64,000 bases of DNA from Acinetobacter sp. ANC 4648 (GTDB taxonomy: Bacteria; Pseudomonadota; Gammaproteobacteria; Pseudomonadales; Moraxellaceae), in the NCBI RefSeq assembly GCF_002135345.1, contig NZ_NEGI01000008.1, positions 62,001 through 126,000 of the forward strand, written 5' to 3'. This document shows positions 18,363 through 27,586 of the stretch, piece after piece. The notes beneath the pieces are model-generated. The model was not told the DNA's origin, searched no databases, and was given only the letters and a program-made list of their open reading frames with translations. Made by a program: the position numbers and the translations under genes. The first letter of the stretch is position 1, and every line of letters starts with the position of its first letter.

Positions 18363-20708
18363 TTGAATGTTCAAATGAGTCACTTATTCCTTGCTGGAAT
18401 AATAGTGATCACTACACCGACAGCATTTGCGGAACAAGATACATCTGATACAAGTAATGCAATTCAACAGGAACTGTATTTGGATGTTGAACTAAATCAG
18501 TCGGCACAAACTCAAATCGGTCATTTTTTACAGCAGGGTAGACAGTTATATATTGATACGGCTTCCTTAAAAAATTTCTCAATGATTACTGGTACCGAGC
18601 CAATTTTGATTGATCAGATGGCCTATGTTGCGCTTGATCAGATTGTAGGTTTAAGTTATGACTATGATGAAGCAAATCAAAAAATCTCTATTCAAGTTCC
18701 TATTACGCTGTTGACGAATCAAAATCAATATGGCTATCAGAATCAGCCTGCAGCAAAAGTTAATCCATCGCAGGAAAAAACGGGTGTCCTACTTAATTAC
18801 ACTGCTTTTGCTCAACAGAATGAGAATATATTTTCGTTAAATAGTTGGAATGAGTTACGTGTTTTTGGTCTACTAGGTGGGGTATTTAGCCTATCTGGAA
18901 ATTATCAATATCGGGATCATGCCTTTACAGATCATCATATACTGGACACGTATTGGGAAAAAGACTTCCCTGAACAACTACTAAGGCTACGCCTAGGGGA
19001 TGCACAAAGCAATGCATTATCATGGACACGCTCTACGCGGTTAAGTGGTCTTAGTGTATCGAAAAATTTTGCTTTACAGCCCTATACGGTAACGACTCCT
19101 TTAATGAGCTTTAAAGGTCAGGTCGCATTACCTTCACAAGTAGATTTAATCATTAACGGCATAAAGCAGTCGTCACAAAATGTTGTACCTGGGCAGTTCG
19201 ATATTCAATCAGTGCCTAGTATTACTGGTGTAGGCAATGCACAAATGGTGATTACTGATATTAATGGACAACAACAAGTACTAAACTTTTCTCTATATCG
19301 TGCGAATAATCTACTTGCACAAGGCTTAAATGACTGGTCTTTTAATTTAGGTTATCCAAAGTTAAATTATGGCATTTCTTCATTTGATTATGCACAAGAT
19401 CTTGCCTTTAGTGGCAGCTACCGTTATGGAGTATCGAATACTCTCACCCTTGAAACACACACTGAACTGACCGAACAATTAAAACAGGCGGGAGTGGGTA
19501 GCGTTTATCAATTGGGGAAACGTGCAGGACAGATGAATCTCTCGTATGCTTATAGTCGTACGTCTGAGCAACATGGGCAATTATTAAATTTCGGTTATAG
19601 CTGGAATTCTGCCTTAATGAGCCTAAATTATAATGGTATGCGACAATTTGGTGAATTTAATGATATTGCTAGCTTGAGTGATGCAGAATTTGCGAGTAAG
19701 TCAGATCAATTTTACATGGGATTGAATACCTCAATTGGTCAGTTTGGAAGTAGCTATATTCAGCAAAAATATGCTGAACAGAATAATAAATTTGTATTGC
19801 TTAACTGGTCTTACATTTTGCCACAACGTATGAACCTAAATTTAAGTTATAGTCGTGATTTGATTAATAAAGACAATAGTTACTATCTATCATTGAATAT
19901 TCCTTGGCAAAAACGTAACTCTGCCACTGCATCTGCACAACGTAGCAATAATAACAATCAGTTCGGTATTAATATCATTCATGCTGTCGATCAGGATCAG
20001 GGAGGTTTTGGCTGGCAAACTATGGCCAATCGTACAGATCAATACTCACAACTTCAGGGGCAGGTAGACTACCTCGGCCGTTATGGGCAAGCACAGTTTA
20101 ATGTGCAACATACCGAATCGGGCCAACAAAATAATACGAGTGCATATGCTTCAGTTAACGGCGGACTAGTGATTCTTAAAGATGTGATACTTCCCACACG
20201 TTTGAGTAATGGTTCATTCGCCATCGTCTCTACAGATAAAGTTGCGGATGTACCTGTACGGCTTGAAAATCGTTTAATTGGTACAACAAATCGTAAAGGT
20301 TATTTGCTACTCGATCGTCTAAATGCATATCAGCATAATAGTGTTGCGGTGGATACCTTAGATTTACCGATTAATTTAAAAATCGAAACAACCCAGCAAG
20401 ATGTTGTGCCTCGTCAGGCAAGTGGTGTATTTGTTCGTTTTCCAATGTATCAAGTCAAAGCAGTCCAACTACAAGTAGTCGATTATATGGGACAGAACCT
20501 AGCAGTCGGTAAAGCTGTTTGGGATACAGAACCAACCATGCAGCAACCGGCTAAGACTATTGTTGCACATGATGGTATGGTGTATTTAGATGATGTAAAA
20601 AATAATAAACTGTATATTGGTGATCAGCTGAGTCAATGTCAGGTGAATCTTCCTGATATTTCTGCTCTCAAGGGTTTTAGTGATTTAGGAAAGCTAGTAT
20701 GTCAATAA
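18363..20708 (+). CDS. Outer-membrane usher (CsuD-like)
   Basis: Outer-membrane assembly platform for the pilus, 781 residues. The signal ends near TAFAEQ. The N-terminal SPOR-like/usher domain is followed by a long beta-barrel with a plug region (GQFDIQSVPSITGVGNAQMVITD) and C-terminal beta domains. The annotated start is TTG, ten bases after GGGGAG; the next ATG at 18375 has worse spacing. The stop overlaps the start of the tip protein gene by ten bases. Confidence 0.9.
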   Translation: MNVQMSHLFLAGIIVITTPTAFAEQDTSDTSNAIQQELYLDVELNQSAQTQIGHFLQQGRQLYIDTASLKNFSMITGTEPILIDQMAYVALDQIVGLSYDYDEANQKISIQVPITLLTNQNQYGYQNQPAAKVNPSQEKTGVLLNYTAFAQQNENIFSLNSWNELRVFGLLGGVFSLSGNYQYRDHAFTDHHILDTYWEKDFPEQLLRLRLGDAQSNALSWTRSTRLSGLSVSKNFALQPYTVTTPLMSFKGQVALPSQVDLIINGIKQSSQNVVPGQFDIQSVPSITGVGNAQMVITDINGQQQVLNFSLYRANNLLAQGLNDWSFNLGYPKLNYGISSFDYAQDLAFSGSYRYGVSNTLTLETHTELTEQLKQAGVGSVYQLGKRAGQMNLSYAYSRTSEQHGQLLNFGYSWNSALMSLNYNGMRQFGEFNDIASLSDAEFASKSDQFYMGLNTSIGQFGSSYIQQKYAEQNNKFVLLNWSYILPQRMNLNLSYSRDLINKDNSYYLSLNIPWQKRNSATASAQRSNNNNQFGINIIHAVDQDQGGFGWQTMANRTDQYSQLQGQVDYLGRYGQAQFNVQHTESGQQNNTSAYASVNGGLVILKDVILPTRLSNGSFAIVSTDKVADVPVRLENRLIGTTNRKGYLLLDRLNAYQHNSVAVDTLDLPINLKIETTQQDVVPRQASGVFVRFPMYQVKAVQLQVVDYMGQNLAVGKAVWDTEPTMQQPAKTIVAHDGMVYLDDVKNNKLYIGDQLSQCQVNLPDISALKGFSDLGKLVCQ

Positions 20709-21685
20709 AACTTCGATTTGATCTATTTAAAGCATATGTTTATATTAAATCTTTAGCTGGTGCAGGCTTATTATTAATAAGTTGTAGCATGGCGTATTCG
20801 TCAGCTTATGCAGAGAGTTGCTGGGTCAGTGGTGGAAATTTGAGCTTAGGGACTGCTAATGCACAAGGCTCGGCAACGGCATCTACCGATATTACCGTAA
20901 ATTGCAATTCAAACTGGACTCAACCAGTGACATATAAGATGTGTATGGTTGTCGATAGTATTGACCCTTCAGCTAAAGACCCCCGTGCAATGCTTAGCTA
21001 TGATACCTATCCTGCACCTTTATTAAATTATAACTTATATTATGATGTAGCACGCACACGAAAAATACCACAGTCCGATGCTCAAACCACGGCTCAGTGT
21101 CAATCTTTTCAAGTAACAGCAAATACAGGAAGTCCCAGCACATTAATTAAAATGTATGGTCAGGTTCTTGCAGGACAAAATGTGCCTGCGGGTTACTATA
21201 AAACCAATAATATGACCATGAAGTTATACTATGCTTATCGTTATGGCTTAGATGCACCGACAGACTTAGAAACTTTAGCGAACCAACATATGGCAACCAA
21301 CTATATGAACGTCAATTCTAATTATGAAAATAGCTGTTTAATCTTATCGGCTTCAGACATAGATTTTGGTGCAGTAGAGCGGTTTAATAATACATTATCT
21401 CGTTCAGGAATAATTCAGTTGGCATGTCCTACCGGTACAAACATGAAGGTAAGTCTAGATAATGGGGTAAATCCATTAGGCTCACAAAGACGTATGAAAA
21501 ATGCTTTGGGCAGTTATATTCAGTACAATTTATATCAGAATGTAGGGCTCTCGAGTGCTTGGCAGGGTAATGTTTCATATGCTGTTACCAATCAGACCAT
21601 ACCCGTTTATGCCGTAATTCCACCGCAAAATATCAATAGTGTGGGGAAATATTCAGATACTATTACGGTGACCTTAACTTATTAA
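20699..21685 (+). CDS. Pilus tip subunit with two spore-coat-U domains (CsuE-like)
   Basis: A 328-residue exported protein with a membrane-spanning signal ending near AYAES. Two consecutive SCPU domains are visible: residues about 40-195 (cysteines at CWVSG, VNCN) and 210-328 (SCLILSASDIDFGAV, QLACPTG, then ending in DTITVTLTY). Two-domain SCPU proteins at the operon end are the tip adhesins of archaic pili. Translation is likely coupled to the usher by the overlap. Confidence 0.88.
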   Translation: MSIKLRFDLFKAYVYIKSLAGAGLLLISCSMAYSSAYAESCWVSGGNLSLGTANAQGSATASTDITVNCNSNWTQPVTYKMCMVVDSIDPSAKDPRAMLSYDTYPAPLLNYNLYYDVARTRKIPQSDAQTTAQCQSFQVTANTGSPSTLIKMYGQVLAGQNVPAGYYKTNNMTMKLYYAYRYGLDAPTDLETLANQHMATNYMNVNSNYENSCLILSASDIDFGAVERFNNTLSRSGIIQLACPTGTNMKVSLDNGVNPLGSQRRMKNALGSYIQYNLYQNVGLSSAWQGNVSYAVTNQTIPVYAVIPPQNINSVGKYSDTITVTLTY

Positions 21686-21709
21686 GCAACTCTAAGTTAC
21701 TCATAACAA

Positions 21710-22180
21710 TTAATAGGTAATGGTCGCAGTAACTCTATCAGTATATTGACCTGCAGGAACATTCGTATTCGGCACTTTTCCCCAAATCGGAATATTTTGA
21801 GGTTGTCCTGTACCATGTTGCGAAAACCGATTTTCTGAGATGTTCCCCCATTCTTTACTCATAGATGCATCTTGATAGAGTCGGTATGGAAGTTTCAAGG
21901 ATACATCATGTGTATTTTTTAGCGTACCATCACTATTTAAAGCAATATGATACGGTGTGCCATTGGTGCAGGAAACATTCAGACTTCCTGTCGCTTGCAC
22001 ATCTTGTGTATTACGAGAAATGGTACCAAAATCTATATCAGAAGAAGAACTCGTGCCAACATCACAAATTTCGGTGATTTGCATTTTGACTTGAAACTGT
22101 GACGACTGACGGTCACTCATGGTATAAGCAGATACTGAGACGATGGCCAAAATTATAAATGAATATTTAATAAGTTTCAT
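21710..22180 (-). CDS. Additional SCPU-domain pilin, convergent to pilus operon
   Basis: A 156-residue secreted protein with a Sec signal (MKLIKYSFIILAIVSVSAYT) and one spore-coat-U domain: FQVKMQITEICDVG, DIDFGTISRNT, NVSCTNGTPYHIAL and a TDRVTATITY end. It resembles the major pilin at 17077 in layout but differs in sequence. It is read towards the operon, 24 bases from the tip gene's stop. It could be an alternative subunit or minor pilin. Confidence 0.82.
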   Translation of the reverse strand: MKLIKYSFIILAIVSVSAYTMSDRQSSQFQVKMQITEICDVGTSSSSDIDFGTISRNTQDVQATGSLNVSCTNGTPYHIALNSDGTLKNTHDVSLKLPYRLYQDASMSKEWGNISENRFSQHGTGQPQNIPIWGKVPNTNVPAGQYTDRVTATITY

Positions 22181-22549
22181 TGAATGTGCCTTTATCCAAT
22201 ATTTATAGATAATTATATGATTTTACTTAACTAAGTTGTCCCATCGATAGTTTCAAAATAAATGAACAAATAGTTTGTGGATATGAAAACTATATCCAAC
22301 ATTAATCCTCTATTATAAGTCAAAAAATAAGGTTGATACCATCAGAAATATTTAACTATTTAAATTAAACCATTGGTTTTATTTATATAAAAATAGAGCC
22401 ATATCTAAAAAACTAGCTTTGATGACAACAATAAGTACGTACTGGGTCATATTCAGAATCTAGACATAGGCAACCATGAAGAAATAGAGCGACTTAAATT
22501 GTTTCTTATCAAACTTGATCATCAGATCTAACGGTGAAGATTACTTAGG

Positions 22550-22577
22550 ATTTTGCATAATAAGTATTATGTTCATT
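22550..22577 (+). other. XerC/XerD-like recombination site (copy A)
   Basis: XerC-arm-like ATTTTGCATAA, six-base centre TAAGTA, XerD-arm-like TTATGTTCATT. Compared with the dif site at 53258, the arms match at 10 of 11 and 9 of 11 positions. Whether it still functions is unknown. Confidence 0.6.
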
Positions 22578-22616
22578 AGAGTTGTATTATGAATAAACTT
22601 TCATAATACAACTCTA
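22577..22616. repeat. Perfect 16-bp hairpin abutting the Xer site (copy A)
   Basis: TAGAGTTGTATTATGA pairs with TCATAATACAACTCTA around an eight-base loop. It begins at the last base of the XerD arm. There is no T-run, so it is not a standard terminator. Confidence 0.75.
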
Positions 22617-22712
22617 GCTAAAACAAAGCTGTATAGGCTACACTCTTAGATATTCTATTTTATCTAAAACTTATATCTCTAAAATTAAACGACTAGATTC
22701 GACTTCGTTGTA

Positions 22713-24562
22713 TTAATATAAAAGATTAATAGGCTTATTCTGGAAGTCAAAGTTATTGAAAAATTGCTGATATGGCATTTCTTTCACAGTTTTAGCACCA
22801 TTAATAATAGCGATAAAATCAGTTTTGGAAACATTAAAAATAGATTTAGGTCTGGTGAGTTTCACATCCACTTTTTTATAATTCATAACTGAATTTTTAA
22901 GCGAAATTTCATATACATCTATATTGTCGATATTGATATAAATAACAGTATCATTCGCATTTACGTTTACAAGTGTTGATAGTTTTTCAAGGAAAGTGTA
23001 GACGGTGCTTGCTGTAAAATAGCTGACATATCAATTTTTTTACGGTCATAAGTTGATTTTTCATTGCGTAAATCTTTAGCTGCGCTAATATAAAAATTCC
23101 GCCAAGATACCGATTCCGCATCATATCCTAAGGTTAAATAAACCTCGGAAAGTACTTTTTTTGCCGCATCATTGTTAGCATTAACATTTAAAATATGATT
23201 CAAAAGCTCTGCTGCCCAGCGGAATTCTTTTTGTTTTTGAGCCTCTAGAGCTGACCTGAGTACAGCATTTTCACCGCCCAATATACTGACGTATTTTAAA
23301 CTTCGTTGCTTCCTTGGTAGCATGTCTAAATTAGCAGGATTACCATCAAACCATCCAATATAATATTGATAAATTCCTTTTACATTATGTTTGATGCTAC
23401 CGTAGTAGCCACCTATAGATAGCTGTTTATTTAAATTTTCGGGTAATTTAATTTGTTCTACAATTTCATCTGCCGTGTAACTCTGATTCATCATTTTTAA
23501 AGTCTGATCATGTAAAAATTTATAAACATCACGGTGCAAGGCTATAAATTCAGAAATATTCTGATTCCCCCAAACAGGCCAATGATGCTGTGAAACTAAC
23601 ACTTCAGTTCCAGCACGATCATTATAATCTTTAGCTTCATTCAGATATTTTACCCATTTTAAGGTATCTCGAGCTTTTGCACCTCTTAAGGTATATAAAT
23701 TATGCATCGTATGAGTAATGATTTCTGAACCACAATAGAGTTTTTTGCTTTCAATGCTAAAAGTGAGTTCAGAAGGTGCTTCAGAAGCAGGGACATTAAA
23801 GAAGTCAAAGTCAATACCATCCACATTAAGTTTTTGTGAGGGTTGGTCAATTAAAATAGTGGGTTGAACAATTGTTACCGTGCCAAAAGAAAGTCCTTTA
23901 CCTAATCCACTATCCACCAATTGTTTTTCATTAACATCTAAGTTCATTCCAAACATATAAGCAGCACGTTTACCCATAATTGGGCCGGCCATAATATTTT
24001 CACTGGTTGCTGCATCCATAAAACCTGATGGTGCAATAATTGGAATATTTTTATCCTCAAGAAAAGCTTCAACTCCACCAAAATGATCATAGTGATTATG
24101 GGTTAAAACAATTGCACTAATTTTTTTATGACCTAATTGTGTCCGTAAGAATTTTAAAGCAGCTTCGGCTGTTTCTTTAGAGGCTAAAGTATCGACAATA
24201 ATCCAACCTGTTTTACCTTCAATCACGGTAATATTGGCCAAATCAAAACCTCTGAGTTGCCAAACACCATCGGTCACTTTAAATAAGCCAATATTTTGAT
24301 TTAACTTTGCTTGAGTAAGCAGTTTTGGATTAATTGAATTACCTGCATAATTTTCTAAGAATTTATAATCATCATAAGACCAAATTAATTTACCTTGCTC
24401 ATCTACTAAGGTGCCATAAGGACGTGCAATAAAGCCACGTTGAGCATTCTGTAAATCTTGCTTTCTTTCTAATTGTGGTACTTTTTGTTCTGCAAGTGCA
24501 GCATAAGTAGGGTATGCAAATAAACCCACACTTAAAACAAATAATTTCAGTCCATATTTCAT
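22713..24562 (-). pseudogene. SdsA1-type alkyl/aryl sulfatase, frameshifted near 3' end
   Basis: Exported metallo-beta-lactamase-fold sulfatase that would hydrolyse primary alkyl sulfates. It has a signal peptide (FAYPTYA), zinc motif THNHYDH at residues 154-160 and a C-terminal helical dimerisation region. The main frame stops at 22967 after 531 residues. A second frame, open from 23030 to a TAA at 22713, encodes the missing SCP2-like C-terminal domain (VYTFLEKLS, then YEISLKNSVMNYKK). A one-base change between about 23005 and 23030 separates them. The N-terminal catalytic part is intact, so some activity is possible; a sequencing error is the alternative. Confidence 0.8.
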
Positions 24563-24642
24563 GAAAAAATCCTGATTGAGATAATTAGCTAAACGTGCTT
24601 TAAACTGTATTGAAATTTAGGTTTTAACTAAAAAATTGAATC

Positions 24643-24677
24643 AAAAAAAAGCCATTGCGCTGTAAAGCGCAATGGCT
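24643..24677 (-). terminator. Strong intrinsic terminator after the alcohol dehydrogenase gene
   Basis: AGCCATTGCGCT pairs with its perfect complement (12 bp) around a four-base loop, followed on the minus strand by eight T residues. It separates the dehydrogenase transcript from the sulfatase gene, which therefore needs its own promoter in 24563-24640. Confidence 0.93.
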
Positions 24678-24685
24678 GATTGAAA

Positions 24686-25810
24686 TTAATGCGACTGAGA
24701 AATTCGTATAATTGGCTTGAGTGTTATGCCAGTTTGACTATCAATAGCTGCTTGGTTGATATCTTCAAAATTATAAAATTTCACAAGCTTATCAAATGGG
24801 AATAAGCCTTTTTGATATAAAGTTACAAGCTCAGGAATAAATGTTTTTGGAACACTACTGCCTTCAACGACACCTACAATTGTTTTTCCACCTAACAAAA
24901 GATCGTTTACATCAAATTGAGCCAAGGTTCCTAAAGCTGGAGCGCCTACAATAGCGAGTTTTCCTAATATTCCTAAGGCATCAATACCTTGTTTCAAAAT
25001 TTCAGGACGACCTGTCGACTCTAAAGCGAAAGCAACACCACCTTCTGTGATGTCTTTAATGGCTTGTACAGAATCTACATTCTTACTGTTAATGACATGT
25101 GTTGCACCAAGTTCTTTGGCAAGTTCTAATCGGCTTTCTACAATATCGACGGCAATAATTGTGGTTGCACCACAAATTTTAGCGGCTAAAAGTGCGCTTA
25201 AACCTACGGCACCTGCACCAAAGGTGACAAAGCTACTTGCAGGGGTTACTTTTAAGTTATTCATGACAGCACCTGCACCTGTTTGGATGCCACAACCTAA
25301 AGGACCAAGTAGTTCTAAAGGCGCATTTTTATCGACTTTAATAGTGTTATTTTCAAGGCTTAGGGCGTAGGTTGAAAATGAAGACTGCGCAAAGAAATGA
25401 TCGTGAACAGCTTCAGAATTATGTCGACAAATGGCATTTTCACCTTGTGTATCTGCACCGCTAAAGTTCCGCCCAAAAAAATCAATACAGTAGGCGGGAT
25501 TACCTGAATTACATTGTTTACAAGTACCACAATATCCGTAGCTCAAAACAACATGATCACCCACCGCTAAATCTTTTACAGCACTTCCGATCTCTTCAAT
25601 AATACCAGCACCTTCATGTCCCAATACAGCAGGTAAAGGAACAGGGTAGTACTGATCTCGAACGATAAGATCGGTGTGGCACATACCTGTCGCAATAATT
25701 TTAACCAAAACTTCATTGTCTCTTGGTGGTCTAATTTTTAAGTTTTTTAATTCAAAATCAGCACCTTTTCCTTCAGTAACAGCTGCTTGAATATCAATTA
25801 AATCAGTCAT
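24686..25810 (-). CDS. areB: Aryl/benzyl-alcohol dehydrogenase, zinc-dependent
   Basis: NAD-dependent oxidation of an aromatic (benzyl-type) alcohol to the aldehyde in the cytoplasm. The 374-residue medium-chain dehydrogenase has the catalytic zinc site ATGMCHTDL and GHEGAGIIE, the structural zinc cysteines in CGTCKQCNSGNPAYC, and a Rossmann motif FGAGAVGLSALLA. The sequence resembles AreB/XylB-type enzymes. A sigma-54 promoter lies 67-83 bases upstream. The symbol is by similarity to the Acinetobacter are genes; the true substrate is not proved. Confidence 0.82.
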   Translation of the reverse strand: MTDLIDIQAAVTEGKGADFELKNLKIRPPRDNEVLVKIIATGMCHTDLIVRDQYYPVPLPAVLGHEGAGIIEEIGSAVKDLAVGDHVVLSYGYCGTCKQCNSGNPAYCIDFFGRNFSGADTQGENAICRHNSEAVHDHFFAQSSFSTYALSLENNTIKVDKNAPLELLGPLGCGIQTGAGAVMNNLKVTPASSFVTFGAGAVGLSALLAAKICGATTIIAVDIVESRLELAKELGATHVINSKNVDSVQAIKDITEGGVAFALESTGRPEILKQGIDALGILGKLAIVGAPALGTLAQFDVNDLLLGGKTIVGVVEGSSVPKTFIPELVTLYQKGLFPFDKLVKFYNFEDINQAAIDSQTGITLKPIIRISQSH

Positions 25811-25876
25811 GTTTATATCCTTTAAGTTATGTATTCCATATTAAAAATTAGATTAAATTTAAATCTTTTGATGCTA

Positions 25877-25893
25877 TGCCATCTCTCAGCCAT
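25877..25893 (-). promoter_or_regulatory. Sigma-54 promoter for the alcohol dehydrogenase
   Basis: On the minus strand TGGCTGAGAGATGGCA gives GG-N10-GC (GG at 25891-25890, GC at 25879-25878), close to the consensus TGGC-N8-TTGCA. It is in the right place and orientation for the dehydrogenase gene. Confidence 0.65.
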
Positions 25894-26082
25894 AGAGAGT
25901 ATCAATCAAGAAATATGCCAAAAATAAGTCATTGATTTAAATTAATTATTTTTTAATACTAATTTATTTGTGTCTTTTTTATAGACGCATGTCTAAAAAT
26001 AAGACACTGGAATAAATCTGACAGACTCACTTAAAGACGTCTGTCGATGAAATGATTAAAAATCGTAATTTGTGACAGCTGA

Positions 26083-27354
26083 TTATTTGAACTTCCACGT
26101 ATAATCTATGTTAAAGCGTGTTTCATTCGCAGATTTAAAAGTAGGCCGAGATCCAAAGTTATTATCATAATTTGCATAACGACCTCGGAAATTTAGCCCT
26201 TTGAATGTACCTGTTTGGATTTGGTAAATCAGGTCGAATCCCAGTTCTTTTTCATATAATTCTTTGTCTTTTAATTCTGTAATATGATCAAGGCGAATAT
26301 CTTTGCCATAAGTATAACGTGTCATGGCTTTCAGCCCAGGAACATAATCTTTAAAATTATAGTCATAGCGAATCGTGTAGGCTTTTTCATTTTGATTAAG
26401 AAAGTCTGTTGCCCAAGAGTCCATATATGTTGCTGTTTCTCCACCACTTAAATAAGGAAAAGCAGTATCACCTGAGTTATGAATATACCCAACACTGAAT
26501 TTATGATTGTTTTTAGATAAACCTAAAATAAAGTTTCCGTGATGATTATCAATTTTTCCTGCCATTTTTTGACCCGTATCCACGGTTCTAAAATAACGGA
26601 AATCTGTTGAAAGATTCATTTCATTATTCATCGGGTAAATATGATTGAGCCCTAAATAATATTGACAATAAATATCGTCTAAATTGGCATGAAATAAAGA
26701 AATTTCAGTTTGAGGATTTAGTGAGTAATTTGTACCGATATAATAAAGATGATCACTTTCTATTGGTTTAAAACGGCCATTGGCAGGAATTAATTTAATT
26801 TTTTCATAATTTGTAGAATCCCTATGATTTACTTGATCAAGATATGTCATTTCTATTTTTATTTTTTCAAGATCCTTAGAAATAAGCTGTAGACCTCGAT
26901 AAGCTTGAGGTAAAGCCCGACTAAATGATGCTATAACAACAGGCGTTTTGGGAAATAATGTTCCATATTTTAATTCTGTCTCTGCGTATTTAAATTTTAC
27001 AGTCGCTGCAATTTCTGCAAAAGTATCTGTAGGCTCACCAGTTTTTAAATCGATAGGCAGCATTCCTGTGCCACGTGAATGTTCTGCATCGCCCCAGAGT
27101 TTAATTCCAAGACCTGCATAAAGATCAACACCAGCCCCAATTAAACCCTCCGTATAGCCTGAGTTTAAATTTAAAATTAATCCTTGAGCCCATTCTTTAG
27201 AGGCTACTTGAGGGACATTTTTTCCAATATAATTTCGATCAATATAAACATTTTTAGTCGTCAACGTTGCTATAGATTGATCAATAAGTTGTGCATTTAC
27301 TGAACTTGTCGCGACTAAACTTAAGTAAAGTAAAGTAAAAGTGAAATGTTTCAT
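26083..27354 (-). CDS. OprD-family outer-membrane porin
   Basis: Likely uptake channel for the aromatic/sulfated substrate. It has 423 residues with a signal peptide (MKHFTFTLLYLSLVATSSVNA) and alternating beta-barrel strands, ending in a C-terminal aromatic pattern (FNIDYTWKF). The frame extends upstream to 27477, but the extra 41 residues are not signal-like, while AAGGAAAA precedes the ATG at 27354. It lies 232 bases after the arylsulfatase stop on the same strand; no sigma-54 site was seen in that gap, so read-through is possible. Confidence 0.82.
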   Translation of the reverse strand: MKHFTFTLLYLSLVATSSVNAQLIDQSIATLTTKNVYIDRNYIGKNVPQVASKEWAQGLILNLNSGYTEGLIGAGVDLYAGLGIKLWGDAEHSRGTGMLPIDLKTGEPTDTFAEIAATVKFKYAETELKYGTLFPKTPVVIASFSRALPQAYRGLQLISKDLEKIKIEMTYLDQVNHRDSTNYEKIKLIPANGRFKPIESDHLYYIGTNYSLNPQTEISLFHANLDDIYCQYYLGLNHIYPMNNEMNLSTDFRYFRTVDTGQKMAGKIDNHHGNFILGLSKNNHKFSVGYIHNSGDTAFPYLSGGETATYMDSWATDFLNQNEKAYTIRYDYNFKDYVPGLKAMTRYTYGKDIRLDHITELKDKELYEKELGFDLIYQIQTGTFKGLNFRGRYANYDNNFGSRPTFKSANETRFNIDYTWKFK

Positions 27355-27586
27355 TGAAATTTTCCTTAATGGATTTAAATACGCAACGATCCTGTTGCTA
27401 TAAAGTTTTTTAGATGGAATAATTTTTTTAACGATATTTAGGTTAAAAAAGACAAGACTCCACCAACGACTTTGCAAATAATGAAAAGTCGTCTATTAGG
27501 TTTGAAAGTGAAGACATATTCTTTAGAAGCGCAGATTTTTAGGTCATATCTACTAAGCTGAAACAGTTAAACTTAAAATGAGAAAA

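Larger units (their letters stand above)
22443..22665 (+). repeat. Dispersed repeat, copy A (paired with copy B at 53033-53263)
   Basis: Two parts match copy B clearly. The first (22444-22540) encodes the remnant GHIQNLDIGNHEEIERLK, against GHIQSLDIDNHEEIDRLK in copy B. The second (about 22629-22662) ends in the exact string CTTAGATATTCTATTT. Between them, both copies have a XerC/D-type site followed by a hairpin, but the hairpin stems are unrelated in sequence. In this copy the reading frame stops after KLDHQI. Confidence 0.8.
22181..22712. other. Gene-free stretch containing a decayed Xer-site element
   Basis: No intact gene is present. It contains remnant coding sequence of the GHIQ-type reading frame (about 22443-22532), a XerC/D-like site and a perfect hairpin, listed separately. 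The same arrangement recurs at 53.0-53.3 kb. Confidence 0.6.
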
